Positions 6,280-14,877 of a stretch of DNA of 30,506 nt are shown piece after piece. Made by a program: the position numbers and the translations under genes. Source of the stretch: Anaerolineae bacterium. GTDB taxonomy: Bacteria > Chloroflexota > Anaerolineae > Promineifilales > Promineifilaceae. The stretch covers positions 1-30,506 of the forward strand of contig JANQGC010000321.1 in the NCBI GenBank assembly GCA_028277515.1. The letters are read 5' to 3'. Each line of letters starts with the position of its first letter. Positions within the stretch are counted from its first letter, which is position 1. The notes below the pieces were generated by a model. That model did no database searches, was not told the origin of the DNA, and saw nothing but the letters and a program-made list of their open reading frames with translations.

Positions 6280-7299
6280 ATGAATAAAATTACCCTGGAA
6301 CAAGTCGCTGAATTAGCTGGAGTCTCCCGGTCAACGGTGTCCAGGGTTGTCAATAACCAGACGGGTGTTCGTGATGATGTGCGCCGCCATGTGCAGCATG
6401 TAATTGATGAAACCGGATACCGGCCTAATCTTGCCGCCCGCGCATTGGCCTCTAACCGGTCGGGCATCATCAGTCTCGTTGTGCCGCACACTTTTTCTAC
6501 ACTTTTTGCTGATCCGTTCTTCGCCAGATTGACCCAGGGTATCACTTTTGCCTGCAATCAAAATGATTTGAGCCTTTCTTTGTTCTTGTTTCACAGTGAG
6601 GATGAAGAGGCGAAACTTACGAAACGGATCGCCAATACGAGCATCTTTGACGGGGTGATCATTGCCTCATCCCAATTTGATGATCCGCTCATTCCCGATC
6701 TGATTGCCAATCAAGTTCCCCTGGTGGTTGTCGGCCGTCAAGATAAATACCCGGAAGTCAATTTTGTCGATGTAGATAATTTCAACGGCAGTTATGCCGC
6801 CACAACCCACCTGCTGCGGCGCAATTTATTACGCGTCGCCCATATTGCTGGACCGCTCAATATGGTCTCCGGCGAGGATCGTTTGGCCGGGTATAAAAAG
6901 GCCCTGGTAGACCGGGGCCATCCATTCCAAGAAGAACTTGTGGTGGAGGGAGATTATACGGAGGCGGGTGGATATGCGGCAATGCGCCAACTATTAAGCG
7001 CTGGACCGGAGGCAGTGGTTGCCGCTTCCGACCAAATGGCTTTAGGCGCCATTCGGGCGATTCGGGAAGCCGGTTTGCAAGTTCCCCAGGATATTGCTCT
7101 GGTTGGTTTTGACGACCTGCTTCCTACTGGCGCTACCCAGACGCGTTTGACAACCATTCGCCAACCTGTTGTGCAGATCGGCCGTGTGGCTGTCAACGTT
7201 TTAATTGATGTAATCAAGAATGGGCCAGTTCCGCCGAATCGCATCATCCTGGATACCCAGCTAGTCATTCGCGACTCATGCGGGACCAAACACAATTAA
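6280..7299 (+). CDS. LacI/GalR-family transcriptional regulator
   Basis: This 339-residue regulator has the canonical N-terminal helix-turn-helix with hinge (ITLEQVAELAGVSRSTVSRVVN, then GYRPNLAARALASNRSGIISLVVP) and a periplasmic-binding-protein-like sugar domain from about residue 60. The effector-domain hallmark AVVAASDQMALGAIRAIREAG and VPQDIALVGFDD lies at about 244-283. Length is normal for the family. AGGGGAG about 13 bases before the ATG is a somewhat distant ribosome site. It probably represses its own promoter through O1/O2 and senses the sugar handled by the transporter and GH130 genes that follow; no matching operator is visible right before the transporter, so control of it is inferred from position only. 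Confidence 0.92.
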   Translation: MNKITLEQVAELAGVSRSTVSRVVNNQTGVRDDVRRHVQHVIDETGYRPNLAARALASNRSGIISLVVPHTFSTLFADPFFARLTQGITFACNQNDLSLSLFLFHSEDEEAKLTKRIANTSIFDGVIIASSQFDDPLIPDLIANQVPLVVVGRQDKYPEVNFVDVDNFNGSYAATTHLLRRNLLRVAHIAGPLNMVSGEDRLAGYKKALVDRGHPFQEELVVEGDYTEAGGYAAMRQLLSAGPEAVVAASDQMALGAIRAIREAGLQVPQDIALVGFDDLLPTGATQTRLTTIRQPVVQIGRVAVNVLIDVIKNGPVPPNRIILDTQLVIRDSCGTKHN

Positions 7300-7373
7300 A
7301 TGAAAGGAGGTGGTTTATCGATCAGTTTTTTTGATTATCGAGGACATTGAAGGTAGTTAGCAGTTAACTGCCG

Positions 7374-7397
7374 GGCTGCCATGTTGGCAGCCATTTT
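7374..7397 (+). terminator. Candidate terminator after the lacI-type gene
   Basis: GGCTGCC (7374-7380) and GGCAGCC (7386-7392) form a 7-bp GC-rich stem with a 5-base loop, followed by ATTTTAT. It lies 75 bases after the regulator stop codon and 134 bases before the binding-protein gene, so it would separate regulator and transporter transcripts or attenuate read-through. Confidence 0.5.
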
Positions 7398-7465
7398 ATC
7401 AGCCAGGGCATTCCGGTTCCACCGTCCAAAGTAAGATACCGGAACACCCTAATCAGGGCACTGAT

Positions 7466-7492
7466 TTGTGCCTTGCCTAATTATATTATATT
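7466..7492 (+). promoter_or_regulatory. Possible promoter of the ABC transporter operon
   Basis: TTGTGC (7466-7471) lies upstream of an AT-rich block with several overlapping -10-like hexamers, the best-spaced being TATATT (7487-7492, 15-base spacer). A short inverted repeat TTCTCA/TGAGAA follows at about 7491-7508. The match is modest; the evidence is mostly position, between a hairpin and a strong ribosome site. Confidence 0.35.
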
Positions 7493-7525
7493 TCTCAAGA
7501 AATGAGAATTGGCAAGGAGATTGAA

Positions 7526-9391
7526 ATGATTAAGAGATTGTTGCTATTGTTTAGCGTTGTTCTACTGGCCGGCCTGGTTTTAGCAGGCTGCGCCCCCGCA
7601 GAACCCGAAGTTGTAACGGAAACGATTGTTGAAACGAGAGTTGTGACTGAAACGGTCACAGAAGAGGTAGAAGTTCCAGTAGAAGTTACCCGTGTTGTGA
7701 CGGAAGAGGTCGTTGTTGAGGTTCCGGCAGAATCCGCGGAGGAAGATCCGGCTATGGAACAAGTTTCCTTCGATCGGGCGACGACCCTGTATACGACGGG
7801 AACGTCCTGGGGTCCGCCCTCAGACTGGAACCCGTTAACCAACTGGTCGATGGCTACGGGCACATTTGGACTGATATATGAATCACCATTCCTGTATGAT
7901 CCGCTGACGGATCAGATGATCCCCTGGCTGGCTGAGAGTGGGGAATGGATTGACGAAACGACTTATCAATTGAAGGTTCGTGAGGGCATGAACTGGCAAG
8001 ATGGCGAGCCGATCAATGCCGAAGATTTCAAACTCACCTATGAGCTTGGCAGAGATTATGTGGCGCTTCCTTACAGCGGCCTTTGGGATTGGTTGGAAGA
8101 AATTGAGCAGGTTGATGAATATACGCTCAACTTTAACTTTAACGAAGTGCTTTACCATCAATGGGAGCGCATCCTGGAACAACATGCTATTGTGCCTGAA
8201 CACATCTTTAGCCAGATGAGCGAGGAAGAAATTACCGCCGGTGCGAACGAGAATCCGGTGGGTTCGGGCGCTTATATGTATGAATCGCATGGGCAGGATC
8301 GCCTGGTCCTGGTTAAAAACCCCGACTGGTGGGCCATTGATCTGATGGAGATGGAAGTGGCCCCGGAACGAATCGTTGACCTGGTCAACCGCAGCAATAA
8401 TGTCTCTCTTGGTATGCTGCTGCAAGGTGATTTGGATTGGAGCAACAACTTCTTGCCCGGTGTGAAGAACCTGGTTGAAGGTGGCTATGGGGTTCAGACC
8501 TATTATCCGGAATCCCCATATATGTTGGCTTCAAATACGGCCGTGCTCTTCATGAACCTGGATAAAGCGCCTATGAGCGATGTTGAGTTCAGAAAAGCGC
8601 TGGCCCATGCTATTGACGTTAGCCAGATCGTGGATGTGGTTTATGGCGGTATTGTCACCGCTGCTGACCCAACCGGCTTACTGCCCAACGAGGGTTTCAG
8701 CAAGTGGATCGACCAGGGTTTGGTTGACCAGTATGGCTTTAGCTACGATCCTGAAGTGGCCGCCCAGATTCTTGCCGATGCCGGCTATGCAGACACAGAT
8801 GGTGATGGCTTTGTGGAAACTCCTGATGGTGAACCAATCGAGCTAAAGGTTATTGTACCTTTTGGCTGGACGGACTGGATGGAATCAATCAATGTCATTT
8901 CGGCCGGCGCGCAAGCGGTAGGCATCAACTTAGAACCTGAATTCCCCGATTTTGGTGGCTACCAGGATCAACTTTATGGTGGCAGCTATGACATGGCTAT
9001 CAACAACTTTGGGTCTAATGTGAGTAACACCCCCTGGTCGTACTATAGCTGGTATTTCAGAGATCCAATCCTGGAGCAGATGACCAACGGCAATTTCGGC
9101 CGTTATGATAACCAGGCTGCCTTTGACCTGGTGGACGAGTTAGACCGTACGCCCAAGGATGATGAAGAAGCGATGCAAGCCGTGATGTCTCAACTCCAGG
9201 AGATTTCCCTGGCAGACCTACCGGCAATTCCACTGTGGTACAACGGTGCCTGGTTCCAGGCCAACACCAACTACTGGAATAATTATCCATCGGCCGAAGG
9301 GCCACAGTATTTCCCCATCACATGGAACAACATGGTTCAATATGGTTTCTTGCAGTCCTTAACTGAAATTGAACCTGCTCCGGTTGAATAA
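7526..9391 (+). CDS. ABC transporter substrate-binding lipoprotein, family 5 (Opp/sugar type)
   Basis: This 621-residue lipoprotein binds the substrate of the importer encoded downstream. MIKRLLLLFSVVLLAGLVLAGC is the signal peptide with lipidated C22. Residues about 28-68 form a Val/Glu/Thr repeat stalk (VVTETVTEEVEVPVEV), common in Chloroflexota binding proteins. The SBP_bac_5 domain follows: YESPFLYDPLTDQMIPWLAESGEW, LKVREGMNWQDGEPINAEDFKLTYE, NPVGSGAYMYESH, DVEFRKALAHAIDVSQIVDVVYGG and a Ca-loop-like DTDGDGFVETPDGEPIEL. The DWNPLTNWS opening resembles oligosaccharide-binding members (as in Thermotoga cellobiose/mannoside systems) more than peptide binders. ATG 7526 is set by AAGGAG at 7514-7519; the in-frame ATG 7502 lies upstream of that site. 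Two hairpins after the gene would raise its expression over that of the permeases. Confidence 0.9.
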   Translation: MIKRLLLLFSVVLLAGLVLAGCAPAEPEVVTETIVETRVVTETVTEEVEVPVEVTRVVTEEVVVEVPAESAEEDPAMEQVSFDRATTLYTTGTSWGPPSDWNPLTNWSMATGTFGLIYESPFLYDPLTDQMIPWLAESGEWIDETTYQLKVREGMNWQDGEPINAEDFKLTYELGRDYVALPYSGLWDWLEEIEQVDEYTLNFNFNEVLYHQWERILEQHAIVPEHIFSQMSEEEITAGANENPVGSGAYMYESHGQDRLVLVKNPDWWAIDLMEMEVAPERIVDLVNRSNNVSLGMLLQGDLDWSNNFLPGVKNLVEGGYGVQTYYPESPYMLASNTAVLFMNLDKAPMSDVEFRKALAHAIDVSQIVDVVYGGIVTAADPTGLLPNEGFSKWIDQGLVDQYGFSYDPEVAAQILADAGYADTDGDGFVETPDGEPIELKVIVPFGWTDWMESINVISAGAQAVGINLEPEFPDFGGYQDQLYGGSYDMAINNFGSNVSNTPWSYYSWYFRDPILEQMTNGNFGRYDNQAAFDLVDELDRTPKDDEEAMQAVMSQLQEISLADLPAIPLWYNGAWFQANTNYWNNYPSAEGPQYFPITWNNMVQYGFLQSLTEIEPAPVE

Positions 9392-9407
9392 TTGTTCTGA
9401 ATGAAGG

Positions 9408-9445
9408 CTGTCGCCCCGCTCTTAATTTAAGGAAAGGGGCGATAG
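9408..9445 (+). terminator. 3' hairpin after the binding-protein gene
   Basis: CTGTCGCCCC (9408-9417) and GGGGCGATAG (9436-9445) pair over 10 positions (one G-T in RNA) around an 18-base loop. No T run follows, so it more likely protects the upstream mRNA from 3' exonucleases than terminates. Confidence 0.5.
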
Positions 9446-9482
9446 TCTCTTATCGGTTTACTCGCGATGTTTCTTAGCAAAG

Positions 9483-9545
9483 GCCAGGCACTTTGGATGG
9501 CCTTTAGCCTCAAGAAATAGTCTTGAAGTGCCTGGCAATTTTTTT
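9483..9545 (+). terminator. Intrinsic terminator between binding protein and permeases
   Basis: GCCAGGCACTT (9483-9493) pairs exactly with AAGTGCCTGGC (9526-9536), followed by AATTTTTTT (9537-9545). This is a textbook terminator apart from a 32-base loop. Partial read-through would give more binding protein than membrane components. Confidence 0.75.
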
Positions 9546-9583
9546 AAGACCATACACCCTGAAGTTGACGAAATGGAGGAGTG

Positions 9584-10570
9584 ATGCGCCGCTATTTCAG
9601 TAGAAAACTTATCCTTTATATCCTCACATTTATCTTAGCTGTTTCCATTGATTGGATGATCCCCCGTTTTATGCCTGGCAACCCGGTGCAAACGTTGATT
9701 GGCCGCGCCATGCTGAATGCAGATGCGGCTGCGCTTATGGAAGGTTATTACATGGAGGCGTTTGGCCTGGATGTTCCTTTATGGCAGCAGTACATCAATT
9801 TCTGGGTTGCTCTGTTTCAGGGAGACCTGGGAATCAGCGTGTTTCTTTTTCCCACCCCGGTGATGGATGCCATCAAAGACGCCATTCCCTACAGCCTATT
9901 CCTGCTCTTGCCGGCCATCTTGTTGAGCTGGTTTGCCGGAAACTGGTTTGGTGCCTACGCCGCGCGCAGCAAAAGATTGGATAATACGGCACTGCCCATC
10001 GGATACTTACTGACGGCCACGCCATACATGTGGCTGGGGTTGTTGTTGGCCTGGGCTTTTGGTATTGTCTTTGACATTTTTCCAATTTCCGGCGCTTACA
10101 GTTTTCAGATGCGGCCGCACCTATCGTTGCAATTTGCCGGCAGTCTCTTGCAGCATTGGTTTCTCCCGTTCTTATCTCTATTTATTGTAATGTTTGGCGG
10201 CTGGGCGATTGGTATGCGCAATATGATTATCTATGAGTTGGAAACGGATTATGCTCATTATCTGGAGTCGCTCGGCGCGCCGCAGCGGTTGATCCGCAAA
10301 TACGCTTTCCGAAACGGCATTTTGCCGCAAATAACGGGTCTGGCTTTATCTCTTGGTGTCATTGTCGCCGGGGCACTGGCTACTGAAATTGTTTTTTCTT
10401 ATCCTGGTCTGGGATATTTACTGTTGCAAGCTCTACAAAACCAGGATTATTTTCTGATGCAGGGCGCTTTTCTTTTTATCATCATCGGTGTGTTGCTGGC
10501 TAATTTCATTATTGATATTGCTTATGTCGTTGTCGATCCGCGGACGCGAAAAGGAATGACAGGTGATTAA
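9584..10570 (+). CDS. ABC transporter permease, OppB/DppB type
   Basis: This 328-residue inner-membrane permease has a first helix at about 9-30 with the family motif IPRFMPGNPVQTLIG, five further hydrophobic segments and the ATPase-coupling EAA loop near RNMIIYELETDYAHYLESLGAPQRLIRKYAFRNGI (about 205-245). The VIVAGALATEIVFSYPGLGYLLLQAL stretch is typical of the C-terminal half. ATG 9584 is used; a GTG three bases earlier sits almost on the GGAGG (9575-9579). It precedes the OppC-type partner by two bases and belongs to the importer operon. Its normal partner, the binding protein, lies upstream beyond a terminator. Confidence 0.9.
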   Translation: MRRYFSRKLILYILTFILAVSIDWMIPRFMPGNPVQTLIGRAMLNADAAALMEGYYMEAFGLDVPLWQQYINFWVALFQGDLGISVFLFPTPVMDAIKDAIPYSLFLLLPAILLSWFAGNWFGAYAARSKRLDNTALPIGYLLTATPYMWLGLLLAWAFGIVFDIFPISGAYSFQMRPHLSLQFAGSLLQHWFLPFLSLFIVMFGGWAIGMRNMIIYELETDYAHYLESLGAPQRLIRKYAFRNGILPQITGLALSLGVIVAGALATEIVFSYPGLGYLLLQALQNQDYFLMQGAFLFIIIGVLLANFIIDIAYVVVDPRTRKGMTGD

Positions 10571-10572
10571 TC

Positions 10573-11433
10573 ATGATGGCTAAACTGAAAGAGAAAAATG
10601 AATTTCTTTATTTCGCCTTACGCAATAATAAGGTGCGATTTGGCTCGATCGTCGTTCTGTTTTTTGTTGTCCTGGCGATTGTAGGGCCGCTGTTGACTGA
10701 TTATGATCCCTGGGAGTATGTCGGGCCAGGCAGCCAGCCACCATCGGCCGAGTTTTGGTTCGGCACGACGACCTTTGGCCAGGATGTTTTCACCCAATTT
10801 GTGGAAGGTTTAACCGCGACCTTCCTCGTTGGCATCCTGGGCGGTGGAATCGCCCTTATCGTTGGCATGGTGGTTGGCTTCACCGCCGGCTACAAAGGTG
10901 GAATTGTTGATGAGTTCCTCAACATGATCACCAATGTCGTCATCGTTATCCCCTCATTAGCGGTTTTACTGATCATTGCCGCTTACCTGGAAGTTCGCGG
11001 CATCATGGCCGAAGCGATTTTTATTGGTCTGTTCACCTGGCCTTGGGCAGCGCGCGCGATTCGTTCGCAGACCTTTTCTCTGCGTTCACGCGAATTTGTG
11101 GACCTGGCCAGGCTAAACGGTATGAAAGATCGCCACATCATCTTTAAAGAGATTGCCCCCAATATGATGTCCTACCTGGTAATGACCTTTATCCTCCTCT
11201 TTGGTGGCGCGATTCTGACCGCAGCTACGCTGGATTTTATCGGTTTGGGGCCGACCAACGCCGTCTCATTGGGTCTTATGATGAACAATGCTTTGTTGTG
11301 GAGCGCGCTTCTATTAGGCATGTGGTGGTGGTTCATCCCGCCTGGCCTAGCTATTATGGCCCTGGTGGGCGCGATGTACATTATGAATGTGGGCCTGGAT
11401 GAGGTTTTTAATCCTAAGCTGCGGGAGATGTAA
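10573..11433 (+). CDS. ABC transporter permease, OppC/DppC type
   Basis: This 286-residue permease pairs with the OppB-type protein to form the channel. It has the OppC N-terminal part (NNKVRFGSIVVLFFVVLAIVG then PLLTDYDPW), the soluble segment with FWFGTTTFGQDVFTQFVEGL, and the EAA coupling loop RSQTFSLRSREFVDLARLNGMKDRHIIFKEIAPNM. The C-terminal region (TLDFIGLGPTNAVSLGLMMNNAL) is family-typical. AGGTGA at 10561-10566 supports ATG 10573; a second ATG follows at 10576. Its stop codon TAA shares one base with the ATG of the next gene, so translation is coupled. Confidence 0.9.
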   Translation: MMAKLKEKNEFLYFALRNNKVRFGSIVVLFFVVLAIVGPLLTDYDPWEYVGPGSQPPSAEFWFGTTTFGQDVFTQFVEGLTATFLVGILGGGIALIVGMVVGFTAGYKGGIVDEFLNMITNVVIVIPSLAVLLIIAAYLEVRGIMAEAIFIGLFTWPWAARAIRSQTFSLRSREFVDLARLNGMKDRHIIFKEIAPNMMSYLVMTFILLFGGAILTAATLDFIGLGPTNAVSLGLMMNNALLWSALLLGMWWWFIPPGLAIMALVGAMYIMNVGLDEVFNPKLREM

Positions 11434-12431
11434 TGGTTATGAGTCTAAAAGTCGATAATCTCTCAGTTGTCTACCAAACCTTGAGTGGTGATGTACAAGC
11501 CTTAACGGGGGCGTCGTTTCAATTAGCCGATGGTGAGATCATGGGACTGGTCGGGGAATCCGGCTGTGGCAAGACCACCCTGGGCAAAGCGATGATCTTA
11601 TTGACCGAACCAATGAAATACGTCGGGGGGAATGTGATCCTTGATGGGCAGGAACTGCCGATTTGGGATTTAAAAAAGATGAATCCCTATCGCTTTAAGG
11701 AGATTTCAGTCGTTCCCCAATATTCAATGAGCGCGATGAATCCGACGCGCAAGATTGGCAAAATGATTTCGGAACTGCTTGAGTCGCGAGGGGAACATTA
11801 TAAAGAGATATTACCCGAATTAAAGCGGCGGCTGGACCTGGTGGAGCTGTCATATGATGTGCTGGATCTGTATCCGATTGAGCTATCCGGCGGCATGAAA
11901 CAGCGCATGGTCATGGTCATTTCTACCCTGCTGAACCCATCGCTTTTGATCGCCGACGAAATTACCTCCGCATTGGATGTCTCTACGCAGAAAGCCGTAG
12001 CGGAAATGTTGGTCGAATTCCGCGATCGCGAATTTGTAAAGAGTATGATCGTCATCACTCATGATATGTCGATCTGCTACCAGATTACTGACAGCATCAT
12101 GGTCATGTATGCAGGGAAAGTTGCTGAAAAAGCAGCCACGGATGTCATCTTAAATAATCCGCGCCACCCTTATACCAGGCTGCTGATTTCTTCTCTCCCG
12201 GAGATTGGGGTCAAATATAGTGACAAGAAGTTGCAGGGGATTCCCGGAAGCCCGCCGCAGCTTTTACATCCTCCACAGGGTTGCCGGTTTAGAGATCGCT
12301 GTCCCGTTGCTTTTGAAAAATGTATTGAGGACCCGCCTATAGTTGAGGTTGAGAAAGACGTGTTTGTTGCTTGTTGGCGGGAGATTGAAGATTCTGAGAC
12401 GGAAGAGATCAGCCAGGCGGCCGTTTCTTAG
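11433..12431 (+). CDS. ABC transporter ATPase, OppD type
   Basis: This 332-residue nucleotide-binding subunit has Walker A GESGCGKTT (41-49), signature LSGGMKQR (about 151-158), Walker B LLIADEITSALD (about 170-181) and the switch His in VITHDMS. The C-terminal oligopeptide-transporter domain carries the Cys-rich motif CRFRDRCPVAFEKC and VACW, which binds an Fe-S cluster in some relatives. Walker B reads ADEI instead of the common ADEP. The start overlaps the upstream stop by one base (TAATG); ATG 11439 is an alternative. It would heterodimerise with the OppF-type ATPase encoded next to energise the importer. Confidence 0.92.
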   Translation: MVMSLKVDNLSVVYQTLSGDVQALTGASFQLADGEIMGLVGESGCGKTTLGKAMILLTEPMKYVGGNVILDGQELPIWDLKKMNPYRFKEISVVPQYSMSAMNPTRKIGKMISELLESRGEHYKEILPELKRRLDLVELSYDVLDLYPIELSGGMKQRMVMVISTLLNPSLLIADEITSALDVSTQKAVAEMLVEFRDREFVKSMIVITHDMSICYQITDSIMVMYAGKVAEKAATDVILNNPRHPYTRLLISSLPEIGVKYSDKKLQGIPGSPPQLLHPPQGCRFRDRCPVAFEKCIEDPPIVEVEKDVFVACWREIEDSETEEISQAAVS

Positions 12432-12475
12432 GGTTGGAAACACCGGAATGCTGATAATTATTTCTGTGGAGTGAG

Positions 12476-13483
12476 ATGACGATGCTTAAGATCGAAGGTG
12501 TAGCCAAAATTTATAAAACCGGTACGTTCGGCGGTAAGGAACTGCGCGCGGTCAATGATGTCTCCTTTGATGTTAAAAAAGGGGAGGTTGTTTCCCTGAT
12601 CGGTGAAAGCGGCAGCGGAAAAAGCACAATTGGCAAAATGATCTTACGGCTGATCAATATTGATGAGGGCAGGATCACGGTCGATGGTATTGATGTTGCC
12701 GGTCTGGAGAAAAATGATCTTAAGGAATATTATCGCGAGGTGCAGGGCGTTTTTCAAGATCCATTTAGTTCATTTAACCCCATCTTTAAAGCCGACCGGG
12801 TTTTTGAACTGTTGAGACAGGAATTTTATCCAAAAGTCAAAAATGATGAATGGCGAGAAAAAGTGGACGCGTCTTTGCGAGATGTGGGACTCAATCCTGA
12901 AATTGTATTGAACAAATACCCGCACCAGCTCAGCGGCGGCCAGCTACAACGCATCCTCATTGCCCGTGCACTTTTGCTCGATATTGATTTGCTGGTGGCC
13001 GACGAAATCATCAGCATGCTGGATGCCTCTACACGGATCGATGTCCTGAATCTCCTGGCCGAATTAAAAAAATCGCGCGGGCTTTCTATCCTCTTTATCA
13101 CGCATGATCTCTCCTTGGGTTATTACATTAGCGAGAAAGCGGTGATTCTCTATGGGGGAGAAATCATGGAGATGGGCACAACGGATGAGGTCTTTTTCGA
13201 CCCGCAGCACCCATATACGAAGATGTTGATGGCCTGTATTCCGCGGTTGGATAAGCAGTGGGAAGAGGTGGATATCGAACTGAGGGCCAAACAGGAGGCT
13301 TATGGAAATCGCTGTGTGTATTATGGCCGTTGCCCTATGGCCGACGAGAGCCTCGGTTGCGCGACCAAACGGCCGCGATTGACCGAGATAAATGGGGATC
13401 ATGCTGTCGCCTGTTTTGTGGTTGAAAAACGATTCGCTGCACAAAAGGATGCATTAAAACGGGTTGGGGCGCATCAGGAGTAA
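12476..13483 (+). CDS. ABC transporter ATPase, OppF type
   Basis: This 335-residue partner ATPase has Walker [10 protein letters not shown] (43-51), Q-loop in [14 protein letters not shown], signature LSGGQLQR (about 152-159), Walker [15 protein letters not shown] and the H-loop [14 protein letters not shown]. The C-terminal domain has Cys in [18 protein letters not shown] and AVACF. Like its partner it has ADEI in Walker B, and SMLDAS replaces the usual SALDVS; SMLD-type D-loops are something I associate with sugar-transporting Opp systems (recollection, not checked). GTGGAG precedes the ATG. The gene is 44 bases after the OppD-type gene and 10 bases before GH130, so all three are one transcript. 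Confidence 0.92.
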   Translation: MTMLKIEGVAKIYKTGTFGGKELRAVNDVSFDVKKGEVVSLIGESGSGKSTIGKMILRLINIDEGRITVDGIDVAGLEKNDLKEYYREVQGVFQDPFSSFNPIFKADRVFELLRQEFYPKVKNDEWREKVDASLRDVGLNPEIVLNKYPHQLSGGQLQRILIARALLLDIDLLVADEIISMLDASTRIDVLNLLAELKKSRGLSILFITHDLSLGYYISEKAVILYGGEIMEMGTTDEVFFDPQHPYTKMLMACIPRLDKQWEEVDIELRAKQEAYGNRCVYYGRCPMADESLGCATKRPRLTEINGDHAVACFVVEKRFAAQKDALKRVGAHQE

Positions 13484-13493
13484 ATTTTTTTCA

Positions 13494-14492
13494 ATGAGTA
13501 ATGCAAAAATTATTAACGGTGTCGCCCTGCCCAATATACCTTGGGAAGCGCGTAACAGCCATGAACGAGACATTCTTTGGCGGTCACAGCGCAACCCGAT
13601 CATCCCGCACGATCTGATTCCCAGCAGCAACAGCATTTTTAACAGTGCGGTGGTGCCCTTTGAAGGTGGCTTCGCCGGGGTATTTCGTTGTGACAGCAAG
13701 ACGCGGCAAATGCAGCTGCACAGCGGCCGTAGCAGCGATGGGGTCAATTGGCATATCGAAAACGAACGTATTCACTTCATCCCCGACAATGACCAGGTGC
13801 GGGAGATTAACAAATTTGAGTATGCCTATGATCCGCGCGTGCATTGGCTGGAAGATCGCTTTTACGTGACCTGGTGCAATGGTTATCACGGCCCGACGAT
13901 CGGTGTCGGATATACCTATGATTTTGAAACCTATTACCAGTTAGAAAACGCGTACCTGCCGTTTAATCGCAATGGCGTGCTATTTCCCCGGCGGATTAAT
14001 GGTAAATACGCCATGCTCAGCCGGCCGAGCGACAACGGCCACACGCCGTTTGGCGATATTTATTACAGCGAGAGTCCGGATATGAGCCATTGGGGGCGGC
14101 ACCGCTTTGTCATGGGAGCGACGGAAGGCTGGCAGGCCACGAAAATTGGCGCGGGACCGGTCCCTATCGAAACTACGGAAGGCTGGCTGCTGATTTATCA
14201 TGGTGTGCTGACCTCATGTAATGGCTTCGTTTACAGTTTTGGCGCGGCGCTGCTTGACCTGGAAGAACCCTGGAAAGTGCTTTATCGTGGCGAGCCTTAT
14301 CTACTGGCTCCGCAGGCGCCGTATGAGCGCATAGGGGATGTGCCCAATGTCGCTTTTCCCTGCGCGGCGCTGGCCGATGCGGATACGGGCCGTCTGGCAA
14401 TCTATTATGGAGGAGCCGATACGGTCGTTTGTCTGGCATTTGGGTATGTGGACGAAGTGGTTTCGTTTGCGAAAGAAAATTCTAAGGTTTAG
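13494..14492 (+). CDS. Glycoside hydrolase family 130 protein (beta-mannoside phosphorylase-like)
   Basis: This 332-residue protein is a five-bladed beta-propeller of the GH130 type. It contains [22 protein letters not shown] (31-53), [21 protein letters not shown], and the [18 protein letters not shown] segment with D113 at the expected catalytic acid. Later landmarks are ISYHG-like LLIYHGV and [25 protein letters not shown]130 enzymes phosphorolyse (or occasionally hydrolyse) beta-1,4- or beta-1,2-mannosides in the cytoplasm. There is no signal peptide. ATG 13494 follows GGAG at 13477-13480; the longer frame from TTG 13464 overlaps the OppF gene. Position at the end of the importer operon suggests it degrades the imported oligosaccharide. 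Which linkage is used cannot be told from sequence alone. Confidence 0.85.
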   Translation: MSNAKIINGVALPNIPWEARNSHERDILWRSQRNPIIPHDLIPSSNSIFNSAVVPFEGGFAGVFRCDSKTRQMQLHSGRSSDGVNWHIENERIHFIPDNDQVREINKFEYAYDPRVHWLEDRFYVTWCNGYHGPTIGVGYTYDFETYYQLENAYLPFNRNGVLFPRRINGKYAMLSRPSDNGHTPFGDIYYSESPDMSHWGRHRFVMGATEGWQATKIGAGPVPIETTEGWLLIYHGVLTSCNGFVYSFGAALLDLEEPWKVLYRGEPYLLAPQAPYERIGDVPNVAFPCAALADADTGRLAIYYGGADTVVCLAFGYVDEVVSFAKENSKV

Positions 14493-14554
14493 GGGGATCA
14501 ATATCCAATTTCTGTTGTTCTCCAGCCTCTATAAATTACAGAAATAAATAATAA

Positions 14555-14583
14555 TTGAAGAAAGGTGTAATTATTTGTATAAT
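14555..14583 (+). promoter_or_regulatory. Promoter of the vapBC pair
   Basis: TTGAAG (14555-14560) and a perfect TATAAT (14578-14583) are separated by exactly 17 bases, ending 21 bases before the GTG start of the antitoxin gene. This is one of the best sigma-70 promoters in the window. Confidence 0.7.
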
Positions 14584-14604
14584 GGCAATAAAAAGAGGTG
14601 TTGA

Positions 14605-14877
14605 GTGGCATTAAATATAAAAAATCAGGACGTTGAGCACTTGCTAGATGAAGTTGTACAGATTACCGGGGAGTCGAAAACTGAAGCTGTCCGCCAGGCT
14701 TTAAAGGAACGATTGCGCCGGCTTTCTTTACGCGCACCTGGGGATAAAGATTTCAATCGCATCATAAATTTCTTAGAGGATGAGATATGGTCTCAAATCC
14801 CGCCGGAATTATTGGGGACCGGTATGACTAAAAAAGAGAGGGAAGACATATTAGGTTACGGAGAGTGGGGAGTATGA
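14605..14877 (+). CDS. vapB: VapB-family antitoxin (Rv0623-like)
   Basis: This 90-residue antitoxin has the Rv0623/PSK-type N-terminus ALNIKNQDVEHLLDEVVQITGESKTEAVRQALKERLRR, a ribbon-helix-helix-like DNA-binding region where the helix ESKTEAVRQALKERL is diagnostic. The remainder, ending ERDILGY-like EREDILGYGEWGV, is the toxin-binding tail typical of this subfamily. The start is GTG 14605 with AGAGGTG at about 14594-14600. The stop overlaps the toxin start in an ATGA arrangement. It is expected to neutralise the adjacent PIN toxin and repress the promoter at 14555-14583. Confidence 0.88.
   Translation: MALNIKNQDVEHLLDEVVQITGESKTEAVRQALKERLRRLSLRAPGDKDFNRIINFLEDEIWSQIPPELLGTGMTKKEREDILGYGEWGV

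Noticed and set aside
7526..13483. Assignment as an oligopeptide importer
   Set aside because: Not excluded, but the LacI regulator and GH130 enzyme in the same locus favour a sugar substrate, so no opp gene symbols were given.
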